NCBI GenBank assembly: GCA_035041965.1
Contig: JAPYMA010001288.1
Location: 1-64,000, forward strand
Reading direction: 5' to 3'
DNA: 64,000 nucleotides
Origin: Anisakis pegreffii
Lineage: Eukaryota; Nematoda; Chromadorea; Rhabditida; Anisakidae
Part shown: positions 22,468 through 36,085 of the stretch, in pieces
Layout of the letters: each line of letters starts with the position of its first letter
How positions within the stretch are numbered: position 1 is the first letter of the stretch
Translations under genes and position numbers: made by a program
The notes under the pieces: generated by a model
What the model was told of the DNA's origin: nothing
The model's input: the letters and a program-made list of their open reading frames with translations, nothing else
Databases searched by the model: none

Positions 22468-24950
22468 CTCTAGTGGATTTCTGTATTTTATGTGACAGCA
22501 GTTTCGTTCAACAAAAAATTAACTTCGTCTTTTTATAATACTATGTGCACATGCTCATCGAATGTATTTGTGAGATTCATTACCATAACCTCTTAAATTA
22601 CGATGAATTGTAATCATATTTATAACGATAAATTGCCGTTGAATTCAAAAGAGACACTTTCATCGTTTTGAGGAATATTTTATATGAATCTAAATTTTGA
22701 TGATCAGTTATTTCTGTTGGTTTATACATTCAACAAACTAAGACTTATAATTTTTCGGATCGGGAAATTCATACGTTCTATATGGAATTGATTTGATTTT
22801 TCATTAAGTATCGTTTAGTGTAGTTAATCATTCGTTGTCATGAATATGAAATCGTGCTTGCATCTCATCGCTTTAAAAACTACTTAGCATTGACAGTGTA
22901 TAGCCAATCAGTCAGGTTATTTTTCAAAACTTTATTCGTTCGATCATGGTCTTTGAAATAGTCCAGTCGATATTCATCCATGTTGGCTGTTATTAATTTT
23001 TACCTCAAAGCATCGTCATATAGCAAAACAAAGTATCAACGACAAAAAAAATTTTATGCGATTGTGCTAATGTGATCAGAAAAGTGCTAAAAATTGATCA
23101 AAAGACAGAATCTTGTTCTCATTGAATATGATGAATGTTGCATTCAAGCAAATAATCATATTAAATGCATTTCGCATGATATTTGTTCCATGAATGATGC
23201 AAATGAGAAAATATTGCGTGATGTTTGTCGATTTATTAATGAATCTTTTGCAAAATAACACTTCGTTAGTTCACTCTTTTTTCAATCATGCAATCGTTTG
23301 AAAGAATTGAAGTATATGTATATCAAATGCTTTTACTGATGATTCTACTTAAAATGAGCGTACAATAAGTTAGTGAGAACAGTGAATTTGAGGACGAATG
23401 ATTTGTTATCGTCTGATATCGTTGCTGAAAACGCATGCAAACGAAGTTGTATGACAGCTTATTATGAATGTTCTTGATAAACAAATGTGTATGCTCATTC
23501 AGTGTGCAGTAGTTCATTTCATTTTGTTTGTAATGGTCCCCCTCATTTTTGAACGTCTTCCCTTCATATTCAACTCGTTCCCAAGCGATCAATTGCCCCT
23601 GTTTGCTCGAATGTACTCCAATATTTGTAATTTATCGTACGCTTGATCTTTAGCATATCTGTATTCTATCTTTGTCACTTCTTATAATTGTTATTTACAT
23701 ATTTTCTGAACTCGTCGCCAGTTTATGCATGAACATTTTGAATGATCCATTGAGCTACTTAATTGAATTGTCTAAGTTAGGTCTATTGCGACTGAACTTT
23801 TGAAGAAATTAACGAATTGCATTACCAGTGCTCTATCAAGGATCATTCGCATGTGCAATATGCTCAGTTTTGCAGCATTGATATTCTCATCTCAGAAATT
23901 CTCATTTAAAGAAATACATCAAATTTTTGAATATCCGTAAGAAAATTGAATTTATCACCTCCCCCAAGAGGTGATTCTCAATTGTTTTTCCCTTTTTTAA
24001 GCTTTTCACGACTTTCACTATATTTGTGTTTTTCAGTTAGTCAGCACTTTCACTGAGCTTGATTGTGTGCATTTTTGTTATGTGACGGTTCTACGCTATG
24101 CATTGATTCTCGTTTTGTATTAATTGCGTTTTAGGGATTGAGTATAGCTCTTTGGTCTATTGACATGAGCATTGACGATTTATTCACAACGAAATCCACT
24201 GACAATCAGTCAGCCAAGATCTGTCCATATTTGAAAAAATTATCGATAAATTTCGAAAAGTTTTGTCTGAGGACTGAGAAACTCAGACATTGTAACATAT
24301 ATCCTTTGAATCGGCATAATAATAATAGTAATAATAATACTCAATCTGTAATTAGAATTATTCATTGATATGTAATCGTTTGTTATTGTTATTGTTTTAA
24401 TAAGTTAAACGCTATCATTGGCTAGTCTTCTTTGCTTATTCAATCACTTTTTTTGTTTTGTTCGTGTTAATTTTCTTTGTAAAAATGCTTTTATTGGCTG
24501 TGTTTTATCAATAATAAAAACTGTCTCTTTTCGGTGAATTTTTCGGTGTATCTTGTTGTCGTTATTTGCATCAGTTTTCGTTTTTTCGAAGTTTTCACCA
24601 GGTTATCTGTATCTGATCAAATTCGTTTCGTTATGAATTCATTTACGTTGGTGAATTTGACTATGAGTTCAGCAAGTGCGCTCCGTAGAATTCTTTATCA
24701 TCTGCCCACAAGAGATGGATATTGAATGTTGACTAAAGTTGCCTATGTCTCAATGCGAACACATCTAGCAGCTATCGATGTGTCGTTTACATTTTTGTGT
24801 TGGAAGGAAGGAAGTGGAATAATCGCATTTAGCAAATGCGTTGAAATGATTCACGCAAATGCAATCAGTTTTGTAATGCGTGTTATCAAGAATAGTAGAT
24901 GTGTGTAATATGTTCCTTCAAAATGATGTCTCAAGTTATAGGTAGGCATA
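22468..24950. other. Intergenic region between the DHHC gene and GPAA1
   Basis: AT-rich DNA with open frames below about 90 codons on both strands and no phase-consistent exon chain. A short AAT repeat lies near 24320-24345. The promoter of GPAA1 should lie at the right end but no motif is diagnostic. Confidence 0.5.
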
Positions 24951-27900
24951 ATGCGTTCACTGACTCAATCAACCGGAAAACGCCCGCAACTGATCGAACG
25001 TTTGGTATCTAAATGGAAAGTGATTTGTTTATTAAGTGAATTGACGTGTGTACTTTATTTGGCGATTTTAATGCTACCCGAATATAATGAACGTACACGC
25101 ATCTCAGAAAACGCTTTATTGCCAGCACTTGTACAAGAGCATTTCTCGTATGCCGAACGAATTGGCACTTTTTTGAAGGCACTCTCACAGCAGAGGTGCG
25201 TTGCTTCGTTTTGGTTTCGTATTGCTTTTGTTTTCGGTGAAAGTATTGATCTGAAGGATTTTAACGGTCGTTCTAATTTGAAATGAAAATAATTTTTGAA
25301 GTGAAATGGTTGATTACGTGAAAAAGCAATTGCAAATTTATGGAATCGAGACCTATGTGCAGAAATTTGATGTACGACAATTACCTGAATATGTTAGTTT
25401 TATGTTTTTGAGAAGTTCGTTTTGTTTCTGTTAATTCCTCTTGCTGTATTGATGATTCCGTGCTTCATGCATAATTCAACCACTTCAGAATATTGCACTT
25501 AACTCATTTCAAGTTCATTAATTTTAAATTACTCTCGAAATTTAATGCTTCGTCAGTTCAGCATCACTTGATCGAATGCCCTCAAGAATCTATTTGTCTG
25601 ACAGTTAAATGAGTCAGTAAATCAATTGATGCTGCTCTAGCATAAAACCCATTGGGAAAAGAAGGATTCGCACTGCAACATGAAATTGCAACTCGGATGT
25701 GAGGCTGCAAATTTTGTGCGTTCATCGTTGAAAGCAAAGTAACTGCATTATTCAGTTTCTGTAAGATTTCACTTTTCGCTGCAGAAGAATGTTTCGGGTC
25801 GTAACGTTTACGGAGTGATACGTTCGGGTCGGTCGCCCTCAGTCGAGTCTATATTAATTGCGGTTGCGTTAGATGAGCAATCCTTTGGTGCTATTGCTAC
25901 AACGCTTGCACTCGCCACTCATTGTCGCGGTTTGAATTCATTTATTCAATTGTGTAATATACAAGACATTTTATATGATGGAGTGTGAAAGGTGTGTGCA
26001 GTTTTAGTCAATGAACGGTAGCATTCATCAGTGATAATCTTTTGACTTCAGCGGTTCCGGGATTGGTGCATCTCAATCTTTCTCGGTGCCTTGTGGCTAC
26101 GCCACTAGTATTCATTAGCTGTTGTTTCAGAATTTGTTGTTCAGTTGGTGTTGAGTAGATAATGAAATATTCACCTCTCACAGATCAGATTTGAATATGT
26201 TTATATTCTAGTCAACTGATGTTCCCGTTGCAGTTGACCGCTTTTGATAATATTGATGCAGTATTATTATTATTAGTCAACGAGTGAGAATGTAGGGACT
26301 TTGTGTGAAAAAGATTGAGTCTTTCTGCGGTTTCACTCGCTGACCGATAATAACATGAATCATGACGTGTCTAAGCCATCCTGAAAACATCACTTGTTAA
26401 CGATTTCCGTATAATTTTTGTGTGTATTTTCGGTAAAAGTTTCATTCCAGAACAACTCTACTGGGCGAGAGATCTGATATTTGTATTCGTGCAAGAATCG
26501 CGGGTGGGTATGCGTGCATTTCTTGATGCATATCACGGTCGTGTGCATCATCAGTTCATTCATATCGATCCTCTTCAAGCCCATTCAGGATCAATAATTG
26601 GTGCATTCGTACCAAAAACATCAGGAAACAGTTTTTCGAAATTGAATATAGAATTCAATATGATCAATGGTCAACTGCCAAATCTTGACATTGTCAACTT
26701 GATTGTTCGCTTAGCTGATAAATTTGACGTAACACCCACATTGTATGATAAAAACAGATTCGCATCAAGGAGCTGGCCAGAAATTGCCGAGATTGCTTTG
26801 GATGGTGCATTAGCTCAGGTAATCTCCAGATGGTTTCGGTCTCGTTTTTTTAATCATCTCGTTGCTGTCAATCAAATGAGTTTCGTTACGAAAAGGTTTA
26901 AGATCTGTTCAAAACGTACGTGTTCATTTCCAAATTTCAATAGTGCGATGTCAAAAATTAAGGCATTCCAAGATGACAATTCTCTTCACAGTGTATTCTC
27001 CCTGTACGCAATTCAAGGAGTGAGTATCCACGCCAAAAGTGGTATTGATCCAACTATATCGTTTTTGCATTTTGCAAGAATATGCGAGGGCACGTTAAGG
27101 TGATTTTTTATTTGAATTCAAGTAATTTCTACAACACCGACCTTCTCACAATTGTGGGTGAAATATCCTGTTTGTTCGCTTGTTGTCTATTGAATACGTC
27201 ACGACATTATGCGGTTAGCGCAGTTATATCGGTTGCTACTTCTCACCATCAAATTCATGTCATGACTCATTGGATTGATGCATTCAAAATAATTAACCAA
27301 GTGAATTCATTATTCAGATCTTTGAACAACATTCTCGAAAGGTTTCACCAGTCATATTTCTTATACATTCTGTCGAATCCAAAACGTTTTATTTCGGTTG
27401 CCTATTATATGCCTTCAATTGGTATTCTTCTTTTTCCACTGATTGTTCTAGTAAGTTTTATTCAGTTATTCATTTTGTTCAATTCAAATTCAAAATTTCT
27501 TATTTATGTCATAAATTCAGTTTCAAATTAACAAGAAACTTAAACATCGACTGAGATCATTCAACAACTCGTTTCCATTTCATCCATTCAGTGTACCTAT
27601 GCCATTCAGACCAATTGATAAAACTATTCGAATTTCTCGAAATCGGTAAACACTGGATTCAGTCTTGGTGAAAACATTCTTCGTTTGTATTCTTTATAGG
27701 CATTACGTGAATGGTTTTCAATGGGACAGTTTTCGTTATCAAATTCATATGCCGTGTTTCACATGATTGGTCTCATCACTTATATTGTTTCAACAACTTT
27801 AAGCTCATCAACTTTGAGTAAATTCTGTGTGCCTGTATCTCTCCTGCTACTTATTTTACCCTATTATTTCCTATTCCCTCTGTAAGTATTACCTCGGTTG

Positions 27901-28664
27901 TATTTCGGTTATTTTCAATTTTTTAAATGGTACTGTGTGGTGGTCATATAAGACGATTACAGTTTTACTGATTAGATTTGACCTTGCAACCTGTTCGGAA
28001 AACAGCAAAAGTTTCTGCTTTTTTTTCAAAGAATTATTGTGATGTTCATATCCGAATAGTCTGGTATATACACAAATAACTCCATCCTTTCTAGGTATCA
28101 GTCATCCGAGATTTCAACTCGTTTCGTCTTCTACATCGAATATTGCCTTATATTTGGCTCACTATCACTCTTAAATTTTTCTATGGCACTGATCATTTCT
28201 CTTATTTCCATGCCATTTATACTCATTTTTATCCTTCTATTCAATTCAAGGTATTAAATTTACATTGTTCCAGTAGACTCTTTGTCAAATTTGCAAAATT
28301 CACGTTTTATTGATGACTTTCCATCTGAATCGTATGGATCAGAAGACTGCAATATGAAGTGCAAGATTCTGGTCTTTCGATGATTTGAAGGCATTAAATA
28401 TCGTCCATGTAATATCAGCTGTATTCTAGGCGAGGGAAACGATTGAAAGCAATATTTGGGTTTCTAACACATCCGGTGTTTATTGTCACTATTATTCGGT
28501 GGTTTATGATCGGTTCTAATGATGATATTCTGCAAGTCATCCAACGAACAATGCGAACATTATTACATTCTCATCTACTACTCGATAGTTTCATTTATCC
28601 ATTCATTTTTGTTGTAATTTTACCACTATGGAATATTTTTATGCAACTTTGCATCGTTAAATAA
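24951..28664 (+). CDS. GPAA1: GPI transamidase subunit GAA1
   Basis: Ten exons: 24951-25195, 25302-25392, 25785-25929, 26451-26818, 26963-27099, 27318-27450, 27521-27592 (or 27645), 27700-27881, 28095-28250 and 28430-28664, giving about 587 residues (human 621). Family marks are SENALLPALVQEHF after the first membrane segment, NVYGVIRSGRSPSVESI, QLYWARDLIFVF, NGQLPNLDIVNL, LERFHQSYFLYIL and a C-terminal set of hydrophobic segments. GAA1 is the subunit of the ER GPI-transamidase complex thought to bind the GPI lipid and present it for attachment. The join after exon 7 is uncertain: the strong donor at 27646 (GTAAAC) would put exon 8 out of frame, while a weak GTACCT donor at 27593 keeps it. 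PIG-U, another subunit, is the next gene on this strand. Confidence 0.93.
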
Positions 28665-28696
28665 TTCCTATACGAACAGTATCTGACAATCTAATC

Positions 28697-29009
28697 CAGT
28701 AATTCTCACAGAGGGACATTATCATCTGAAAAGAGTTTAAGACCTTTTAGGGGAGAGAGTGGATTAGGAGGGTTGGCTAGTCATTTTAATTTGGTTTTTT
28801 CCTCATTATTCTCCCATAGTTGTTCAGTAAAATTTTCAAAATGTTTATTTGATTACAAGGGATTAATTCGTTCGATACTGTCGACGAATTCATGGCAGCA
28901 AACTTCTTGATCAGTGAACTAATTTTCTGATTGATGGCTAGGTAAAGGGTGGGTCGAGATCACGTAGACTGTTCGTGTGGACGAATGTCGTGAGCCGTGA
29001 GAACCACTG
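28697..29009. mobile_element. hAT-like MITE with 8-bp target duplication
   Basis: A 313-bp non-coding element begins CAGTAATTCTCAC and ends GTGAGAACCACTG, imperfect inverted hAT-type termini. The flanks ATCTAATC and ATCAAATC match at seven of eight positions, as expected for the 8-bp target duplication of hAT elements. It lies 32 bases after the GPAA1 stop and so probably inside its 3' UTR or intercistronic region. Confidence 0.7.
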
Positions 29010-31008
29010 ATCAAATCCATGTGTTCTAATGTGGATAGATCTTTGAATTGTTATTGATAATTGTTAATATAATCACAGCAAATTCGTGTATTAAATAATT
29101 TGTGGTACAGTTATTTGAATTTAATCATTCTCAGATTCCATTCATAAAATGATCGAATGAATACGCAGGTGTAAAGTAAGCAAAACGTGAAACAATGTGA
29201 TCGGATTTGATTTTTATGCTTGATAGTGTAGTGCTATATTAGTTGTTGATTTGTTTCGTTTTTTTCTAAGAAAAGAAAAATTCACTCAGATCACTAGCAC
29301 TGCAATCAAACGAGATTATGCATCTCTATTGAATGTCAACAAACACATTCCGAGTGTTCCATATTAGTTTTACAGAAAGCGGTAGTGAAATTAATGTTGT
29401 GCTATATGGTAATACCAATTAGCACTTTGTTTTAGTGTCATCCTTATCGTGACAAATATTCACCTGAATGTATTTAAGTATGTTCATAAGTATGCATTTA
29501 CTTGTTTTATTCAGTATCTTCGCGGCAGCTGCTAAATGCTTTAAAGTAGTTTTTTGTTGCATATTTTTATGCTGTTCATTTGCACTTGTTTCTCAATAAA
29601 TGGTCTGAATTTTTCCGTTGGTTGTTCCTATTATTATTAGTTATTGTTGTGTTATTTTGTTGTTATTGTAAGCAAAGTCGTAGCCGTGAAATGGCTCTAT
29701 TTCAATGATGCTTCTGATTAAATGACTTCATTCCATCAAATGACTCATTCTTATTGCCCGTCCCGTTCCATTCAATACTGATATCTTTATCAGTGTCATA
29801 TGATGTATTTTTATTTATGCACTTCAGTTTTGCCAAAATTTGTTGATTTGGTGAGCAATTGGAGTAAAGGCTGTAAATTAATGTCTGACTTCTGAGAGCG
29901 CTAAAAATTAAGAGGTAATCAATTAATTATTTGTTCTGCGATCTTCGTGCTACTGTGATCAAAGACGAGTAGAGTGCAAGAGAGATCAACGCAAATTAAA
30001 GAAAAGGAGCGATAAAAGTTTAGAATAAACGACTGACGATATTGATGCTGCGGAGGATTATCTTTGCAACTGTTTTGATACTGCTCATTTTTCTCTCAAC
30101 TGGAGGCTAAAGAGGGGGGGGGAACAGAGGGAACTCTGATGTCTTGTGTGGTCTTCAAGTACGCGAAAAGCTTTTACTTATTGAAACAGCTTTTTGGAGG
30201 ATTTCTATGGAGATGTGGGTGGCCTTAGTGCGCAAAACATTTGTATAAAAGTTACGGTTCACCTTATCAACGAACTATCGATCCACTTGTTGACGGAATA
30301 ACTTCGCATGAGAGAGGAGTATAATATTTTACATCCATTCAGGAGGTATATAGGAAAGCAATACTGCGATTTCAAAGTGTCTTACAGTGACGTTTAAAAT
30401 TTTCATTATCATTGAGAATTAGTTTTATCTTTTAGTTGTTGATATGCTTATTTGTACTCTTGATCAGTCATTCATGAAGAGAATTATTCGGGTGGGGATT
30501 CAGGAATGGTCGAATATGAGCAATTATTTTGAGTAGATGAAATGAAACGACAAAAAAGCCTCAATAAAAGTTTTAATGAGCGATTTTCTTCAGAGGAATT
30601 TTGTGCTCTTGTGCTTATGCCACGAACGGCAATTATTTGGGTTGATCGTTGTTTGATGGTTCAGTAATTATAATATTGCTTTGCAGGTGTATTTTTGAGT
30701 GACAAGCACTTTAGTGTACCACATCGCAAAACTATTCAATGCATTCGTTGTTCAGTGCTGAAAGTTCATCGAAATTATTGTATGTTTCTATTTTAGTGCA
30801 TAATCTCATATCATATGTTATATCAAATCATTTCGAGTTGATGCTTTTCATCGGTAACAGTTCCTTGTGTTTTCTTGCATGCGTAGGTGGAATCTCTCAA
30901 AGCATAATTTTAGTGATTCATAAAGGGAGCGATGATCACTGTTTCTTGCAATTGAAATAAAATCCACTATCACCACCGATAGACGAATCTCAAAGATTCC
31001 AGACGTCA
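29010..31008. other. Intergenic region between GPAA1 and PIG-U
   Basis: No supported exon was found. A G-rich run (AGAGGGGGGGGGAAC) lies near 30110-30125. The frame at 30739-30960 is hydrophobic, without splice or family support. No AATAAA was found close after the GPAA1 stop; the first exact copy noticed is near 29595. Together with the MITE this leaves about 2 kb of apparently non-coding sequence. Confidence 0.45.
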
Positions 31009-33641
31009 ATGCAAAAGTTTATTGTCCAGCAAAGGATGTTTGCGTGCAATGATATTAATACTCGAAAATTTCTTTGCAGATTATTCTCGTTTGCGGTACT
31101 AATTCGTATTATAACAAAATTTTATGCTCACGATTGGTTATCAAAAAGACCTGAATTGGTTGTAGCGCATAATTCATATCGTCGACTTGTTGATGGTGTT
31201 CAGATGCGTCTTGATGGATTCTCACCTTATGATGGCGATATGCTTCATTGTGTCTGTCTTCTACTTCTCATCACATTATTATTATTATTATTATTATTAT
31301 TTCCATTGCGATATTTTCGTTTATCCACTTATGTCATGAAATCAGTGGCATACAGCAGTATGTATCATTTTTTGATGGGAATTATTGAAAATTTCAGGCC
31401 CCAATGCTTCTGGATGTGATGAAACCGTTTATTGATCATCCAAACGTTGTTTTCACTATTTTCGTCGTACGTCTTTTAAAGTTTATTTTTGTGTGTTTAC
31501 GAGAGATTTTCCTTGTGATCGCTTTATCACACAAAAGTGCAAGCAAAAAATAGATGAGTTCATGTATACGTGCTTGTAACCGTCCTCCACCTGTATCGCT
31601 TATCAGTAATACAATTCACAGTAATTATTCGATAAGTTTAAGTGATCGAAAGTAGTTTAATTTAGATAGATTAATCAAAGCAAGACATTACTGTTGTGTC
31701 TAGTTAATGCAGTAATTCTTTTTAAGATATTCGATTTTATCATCGCCGAATTGTTGCGTATGACCGCATCGATTTATCTGAAAAGCAATGAAACAGATAA
31801 GCCCTCGGAGCACTGTCGCATTTGTAATCTCGTCATGAAACTGTTTGTTATATTCATTTCATTGCTCTCTTTTCCATTCATTACACTAATTATTGATGCT
31901 AATATTATTATTTCCAATTAATGTCTCTTTTAATTATTTCAGCTATCTTTTCAATCCAATCGTGATAGCCAGCTGCACAATTTGCAGTTTATCAGTTATT
32001 AATAATCTATTGATTGCGATCTTTCTATTTTCTTTCATTAAAGGTTTCAATTTTTAAATTATTTCGTTTTATTGTCAATTTCGATGATTAATTGTCTTAG
32101 TCCTCATTGGTGTCTCCTTCAACAGAGCTAATTGCATTTTTGGCGGCGTACGACTTCGACCATCGTTTTGTTGAAGGATTTCGGTTTGAGTGCTCGTGAA
32201 TAAAGCCATACGAGCATATTATGTTTTAGGATGGTTGCTACGAAGCGCAATTCTTTGTGGTCTATTAATTGAGTTGACACTCTATCCGGTCATATTCATT
32301 TTTGCACTGTTTATTCGTTTCAATACGTATCAATCGAAATTCATCGTTTGTTTGTTAAGTGCAGTTTCATTTTTTACGTTTGCACTCATCGATATGTATA
32401 GTGCAAATGGATTGCAATACATTTACTCCACACATCTCTTCTTGTAAGTTCGCATTTCTTCCTGCTTTAGGCATATCTTTTTGTTTCCGTTTGAATGATC
32501 ACTGATTGTAATTATGCAAAATTTCAGCTTAAGTGCACCAGATTTCACGCCGAATGTTGGCATCTTTTGGTATTTCTTCACCGAAGTGTTCAATCATTTT
32601 CGTTTATTCTTTTTATGGGTTTTTCAGTTGAACGTATTCGTTTATCTGTTTCCTTTGACATTAACATTGCGGTTTGTTTTCTTAAATTTAAAGTTGTATT
32701 ATTACTTCGCATTATTTTATTGACTGATTATGATAATTAACGTTTCGTTTCATTTTGTCAGCAAATTCAAAAGATTACTTACAAACCGAATTGTCGACTT
32801 CGTTTTCAAATTGTGCGTGTTAAAAATAATTTGTAAGAAGAAAGATAACTTTTAAGGTCGAATGCATTTCTCTTGTTGCATCAATTCTTGATTTTGTTAT
32901 CCGTGTTCGCGTCTTATCCAACGATGACCGACAGTGCGATCTATTTAAGTCTTTTGCCAATCTTCCTATCTCTTCATAAATGTTCGTTTCCACATTATTT
33001 CGTTCGATATTGTTGTCGCTGGTTTGTCAAATCTCGAACATTTGAGCAAATTGACGCTCGAAAGCTCATTCAAAAAATGAAGTTTGAGGTGAAGTTGTCG
33101 TCAAGAGATAGTTTTTGAAACGTTTTGAACAAAACATATAAATCGCAAGTTACAAATATTCATGTTGTTTCATCTCTTGCTATGTATCTTCAAAAGAAGC
33201 TACTCAGTTGGAATCGGGAACGAAAACATTTCAGATGCGCGTTGGACATTGGTGATTGCCGTGACTTGGGCCACTTGCGTTGTACTTTTACCGGTAATGT
33301 GGCGGATGTGGATTGTTTCTGGATCCGGGAATGCAAATTTTTATTTTGCGGTCACTCTTTGCTATAGTATGGCCCAGGTAGAAGTATATTGCTATTCATT
33401 AGTAGTGTTAGCTACCATTTCAGTTCTACTCCAACAACAAATGATAAACGTTTCTATCTTTTCGAATGCCCGTCCCATTTCATCATCTCAACTACCGTTC
33501 TGCATTGATAGAGAATGCGATTATAAAAAATTGCAGATATTCTTGATGACCGACCTGATCTATTCGAATCTTCGAAAGAAAGCAACTATGGAAAGAGGCA
33601 GTATTGCGCAGACTGATACTGCTGTGTTTGTGTTTAAATAG
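31009..33641 (+). CDS. PIGU: GPI transamidase subunit PIG-U
   Basis: Nine exons join in phase: 31009-31251, 31398-31466, 31727-31842, 31943-32043, 32230-32443, 32528-32671, 32857-32981, 33235-33377 and 33537-33641, giving about 419 residues (human 435). The strongest signature is [19 protein letters not shown] in exon 6. Others are [31 protein letters not shown] with [45 protein letters not shown] and a hydrophilic tail. The protein is a multi-span ER membrane protein that helps the transamidase recognise the GPI lipid or the attachment signal. The first 30 or so residues precede the conserved region; a later start or an upstream exon spliced at the TTTGCAG near 31080 is possible. Four of eight donors carry T at +3. 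Confidence 0.93.
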
Positions 33642-36085
33642 TCATTCTGCAATTAATTTGATTGATATATTTCATTTTATTGCCATGTTCAGCTTTACTT
33701 TTTCCCTAACACGAAGTGCTTCAAACTATGAAAGCGATTTCTTTCGGCTCGTTCGAGAATCGAGTCGCACACTTTCGTGAATTTATATACGACTCTTTAA
33801 GATCGACCTCGAAATACTTTATATGCTTTACGAACATTTTGCGATGAGGCACTTTTCTACTTAACGCTTATATGATATCGATGATTTCAGTTCATTTTCA
33901 TTTCTTTGTATGTATGAATAATATTATATGGTAGTGAACTCAATGAACCATTCGATTAACCAACGCACTACCGTACGTGAACGCATACTTGATCAATGTT
34001 CATCGAATTTCGTAAAAAAGCATTCACCTGGGTCTAAAAGTTACACTCATAATTAATCAAGCAATCGCATAAAATTCTTATAAAAGAAAGGAATGCATGT
34101 GCCTTCCTCAGTAGATACCTGAAGTTCGATGAGCGTGATTACCCGTTTAAATATGTTATACATACTCGAGTAAGTTACGAAGAGACTCGTCGAGAATGAT
34201 ATTCAACTTTTGTTTGAAAAAACAACATGTTGCTCTTATTGTTATGAACATTTGTTGTTATTGTGTATTGTACGAAAGTCATAACCGAACGAATGAAAGA
34301 GGCTACTTGAACTTCACTGATCTTTCAATGGTTTGTTGTTGTTGGTAGAACATATATGTATGCATGTATATCTATATATTTTTTGGTACATATACAAATA
34401 CAGAAACAATATTTTATAAAGTTGACAAAATGGCAAGTTCTAAGGAAGATAGACAGCATAGAATGTGAGCATTCCACATAATTTAACTCCATCCTAGAAA
34501 TAACAAACAGAAATACGTGACAAGACAAAGGTGATGGGTAAAAAAATAATTTTACAAATGAAATGATATGGTTTTGGTGCATTAATTTCACGTTTAAATT
34601 ATCAATGAATCAATGAGCACATCAAAATCAACCAACAACTTAAATCAGCAAATTTCGTTAAAATGTTTATTTATATATTAATTAGCAGATGAACAACATA
34701 TACACGGACGGCATTTACATCATAAAATTACTTTAGAAAGACAATTGCTTTGTACAAACGATATGCAGAATCAATAAAGAAAGTGCAATTGAAAGTAACT
34801 GAGTTTCTTTTCATAAAGGCAACAGTAACGAATATGAATGACGAAACAATATGACTTCGCTCTATTCTCGACGTATATACCAAACAATTTGCTTTCGTAC
34901 GCAAGATAAAGCTCTTTGGTCCGCATCTCCGAAAATTTAAACATCCAGCAAGATCAATGGTGCTCTTTGATATGAACTTCCTGCCAATTCATGCGAAATA
35001 CTTAATGTGGTGTACATTCGTATTCTACTCTTTACTTTCAATTCTCCATCTTAAGATCATCCTGCTGAGATAAGAAAACACCTGATCACCCCTACAATTT
35101 AGGGTTAAACTGTCATACTGCAAGAGTCAGTATCAATCGAAAATATTTTGGAAATGCGGAGGGATCATTTCATAGAGGACAAGAATGTGAATATAAAGCG
35201 TGTCAACGACAACAAATAACCTGCAATTTCATGAAACAAGGCCACAACTTCCAAACATTAATAAGGCTATAGACTGGAGATGATGAAGATAGGTGAAAAT
35301 GAAAAAGTAAACACGACTAAATAATACATAATAAAAATATGCTATCATATAATATCAACAATGACTAATAATTCTCACAAGATCATCATAACAACGTTTC
35401 AAACAGAAATAAGTTATTTGATCACGAATATGAAAACTGATCAATCGATCAATAACAAATCTCCGCACATTAATCGACCAATCGATGCATTCTCAATACG
35501 AATGAAAAGAATCAAATCCAACACATACAATAATAATAATAATAATAATACATGAAATGTTTTGAGATGATCGATGTGGGTGAAAGTAGTAAATATAAAA
35601 ACAAAAACGCGTCTCAATGCTCTACTAACAAGCTACCGCTCAATCCATTAATTCTGATTAGAAATCAACCGTAATTTGATTAGAGTAGATGATTCATTCT
35701 CAAATCAATAACAACAAATCACTTTTCATAACAAGTGTGATCTCAATCACTGACACATGTTCTAAGTTCACGCAAAAAAAGAAATTTTGGATCGAAACAG
35801 TGAACAATGCTCTACAAAATTTAAAAAAAAACGTTCCTCAAACACGTCAAATTGCGAATTTGAGTGTAAATGAGAGCTTTCGTTAAACTGAAAAACAAAG
35901 TACACATCACTTAAACCTTTATTCTCATATGCATCCACCCTAAAAACAACTCTCGCATACCAATTCAGCCACATTAGAGCAGCACACCGAACATTTGGCT
36001 GAGGGATATACCCATAAAATTCTAATGAATAATCCTCAAAAACTGAAGACACTAAATGGAGAGTAGGTATGACGAGTAAACTGAA
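33642..36085. other. Convergent intergenic region between PIG-U and RASA1
   Basis: The two genes end toward each other here. The right part contains the RASA1 poly(A) signal (minus strand, 35918-35923) and an AAT microsatellite (35530-35552). Open frames are short and unsupported. Confidence 0.5.
35918..35923 (-). terminator. Candidate poly(A) signal of RASA1
   Basis: AATAAA on the minus strand lies about 165 bases past the RASA1 stop codon, which ends at 36086. Confidence 0.5.

Noticed and set aside
27082..27531. A 149-codon plus-strand frame within GPAA1.
   Set aside because: Only its 27318-27450 part is exon; homology requires splicing 27099 to 27318, so the first part is intron read-through.
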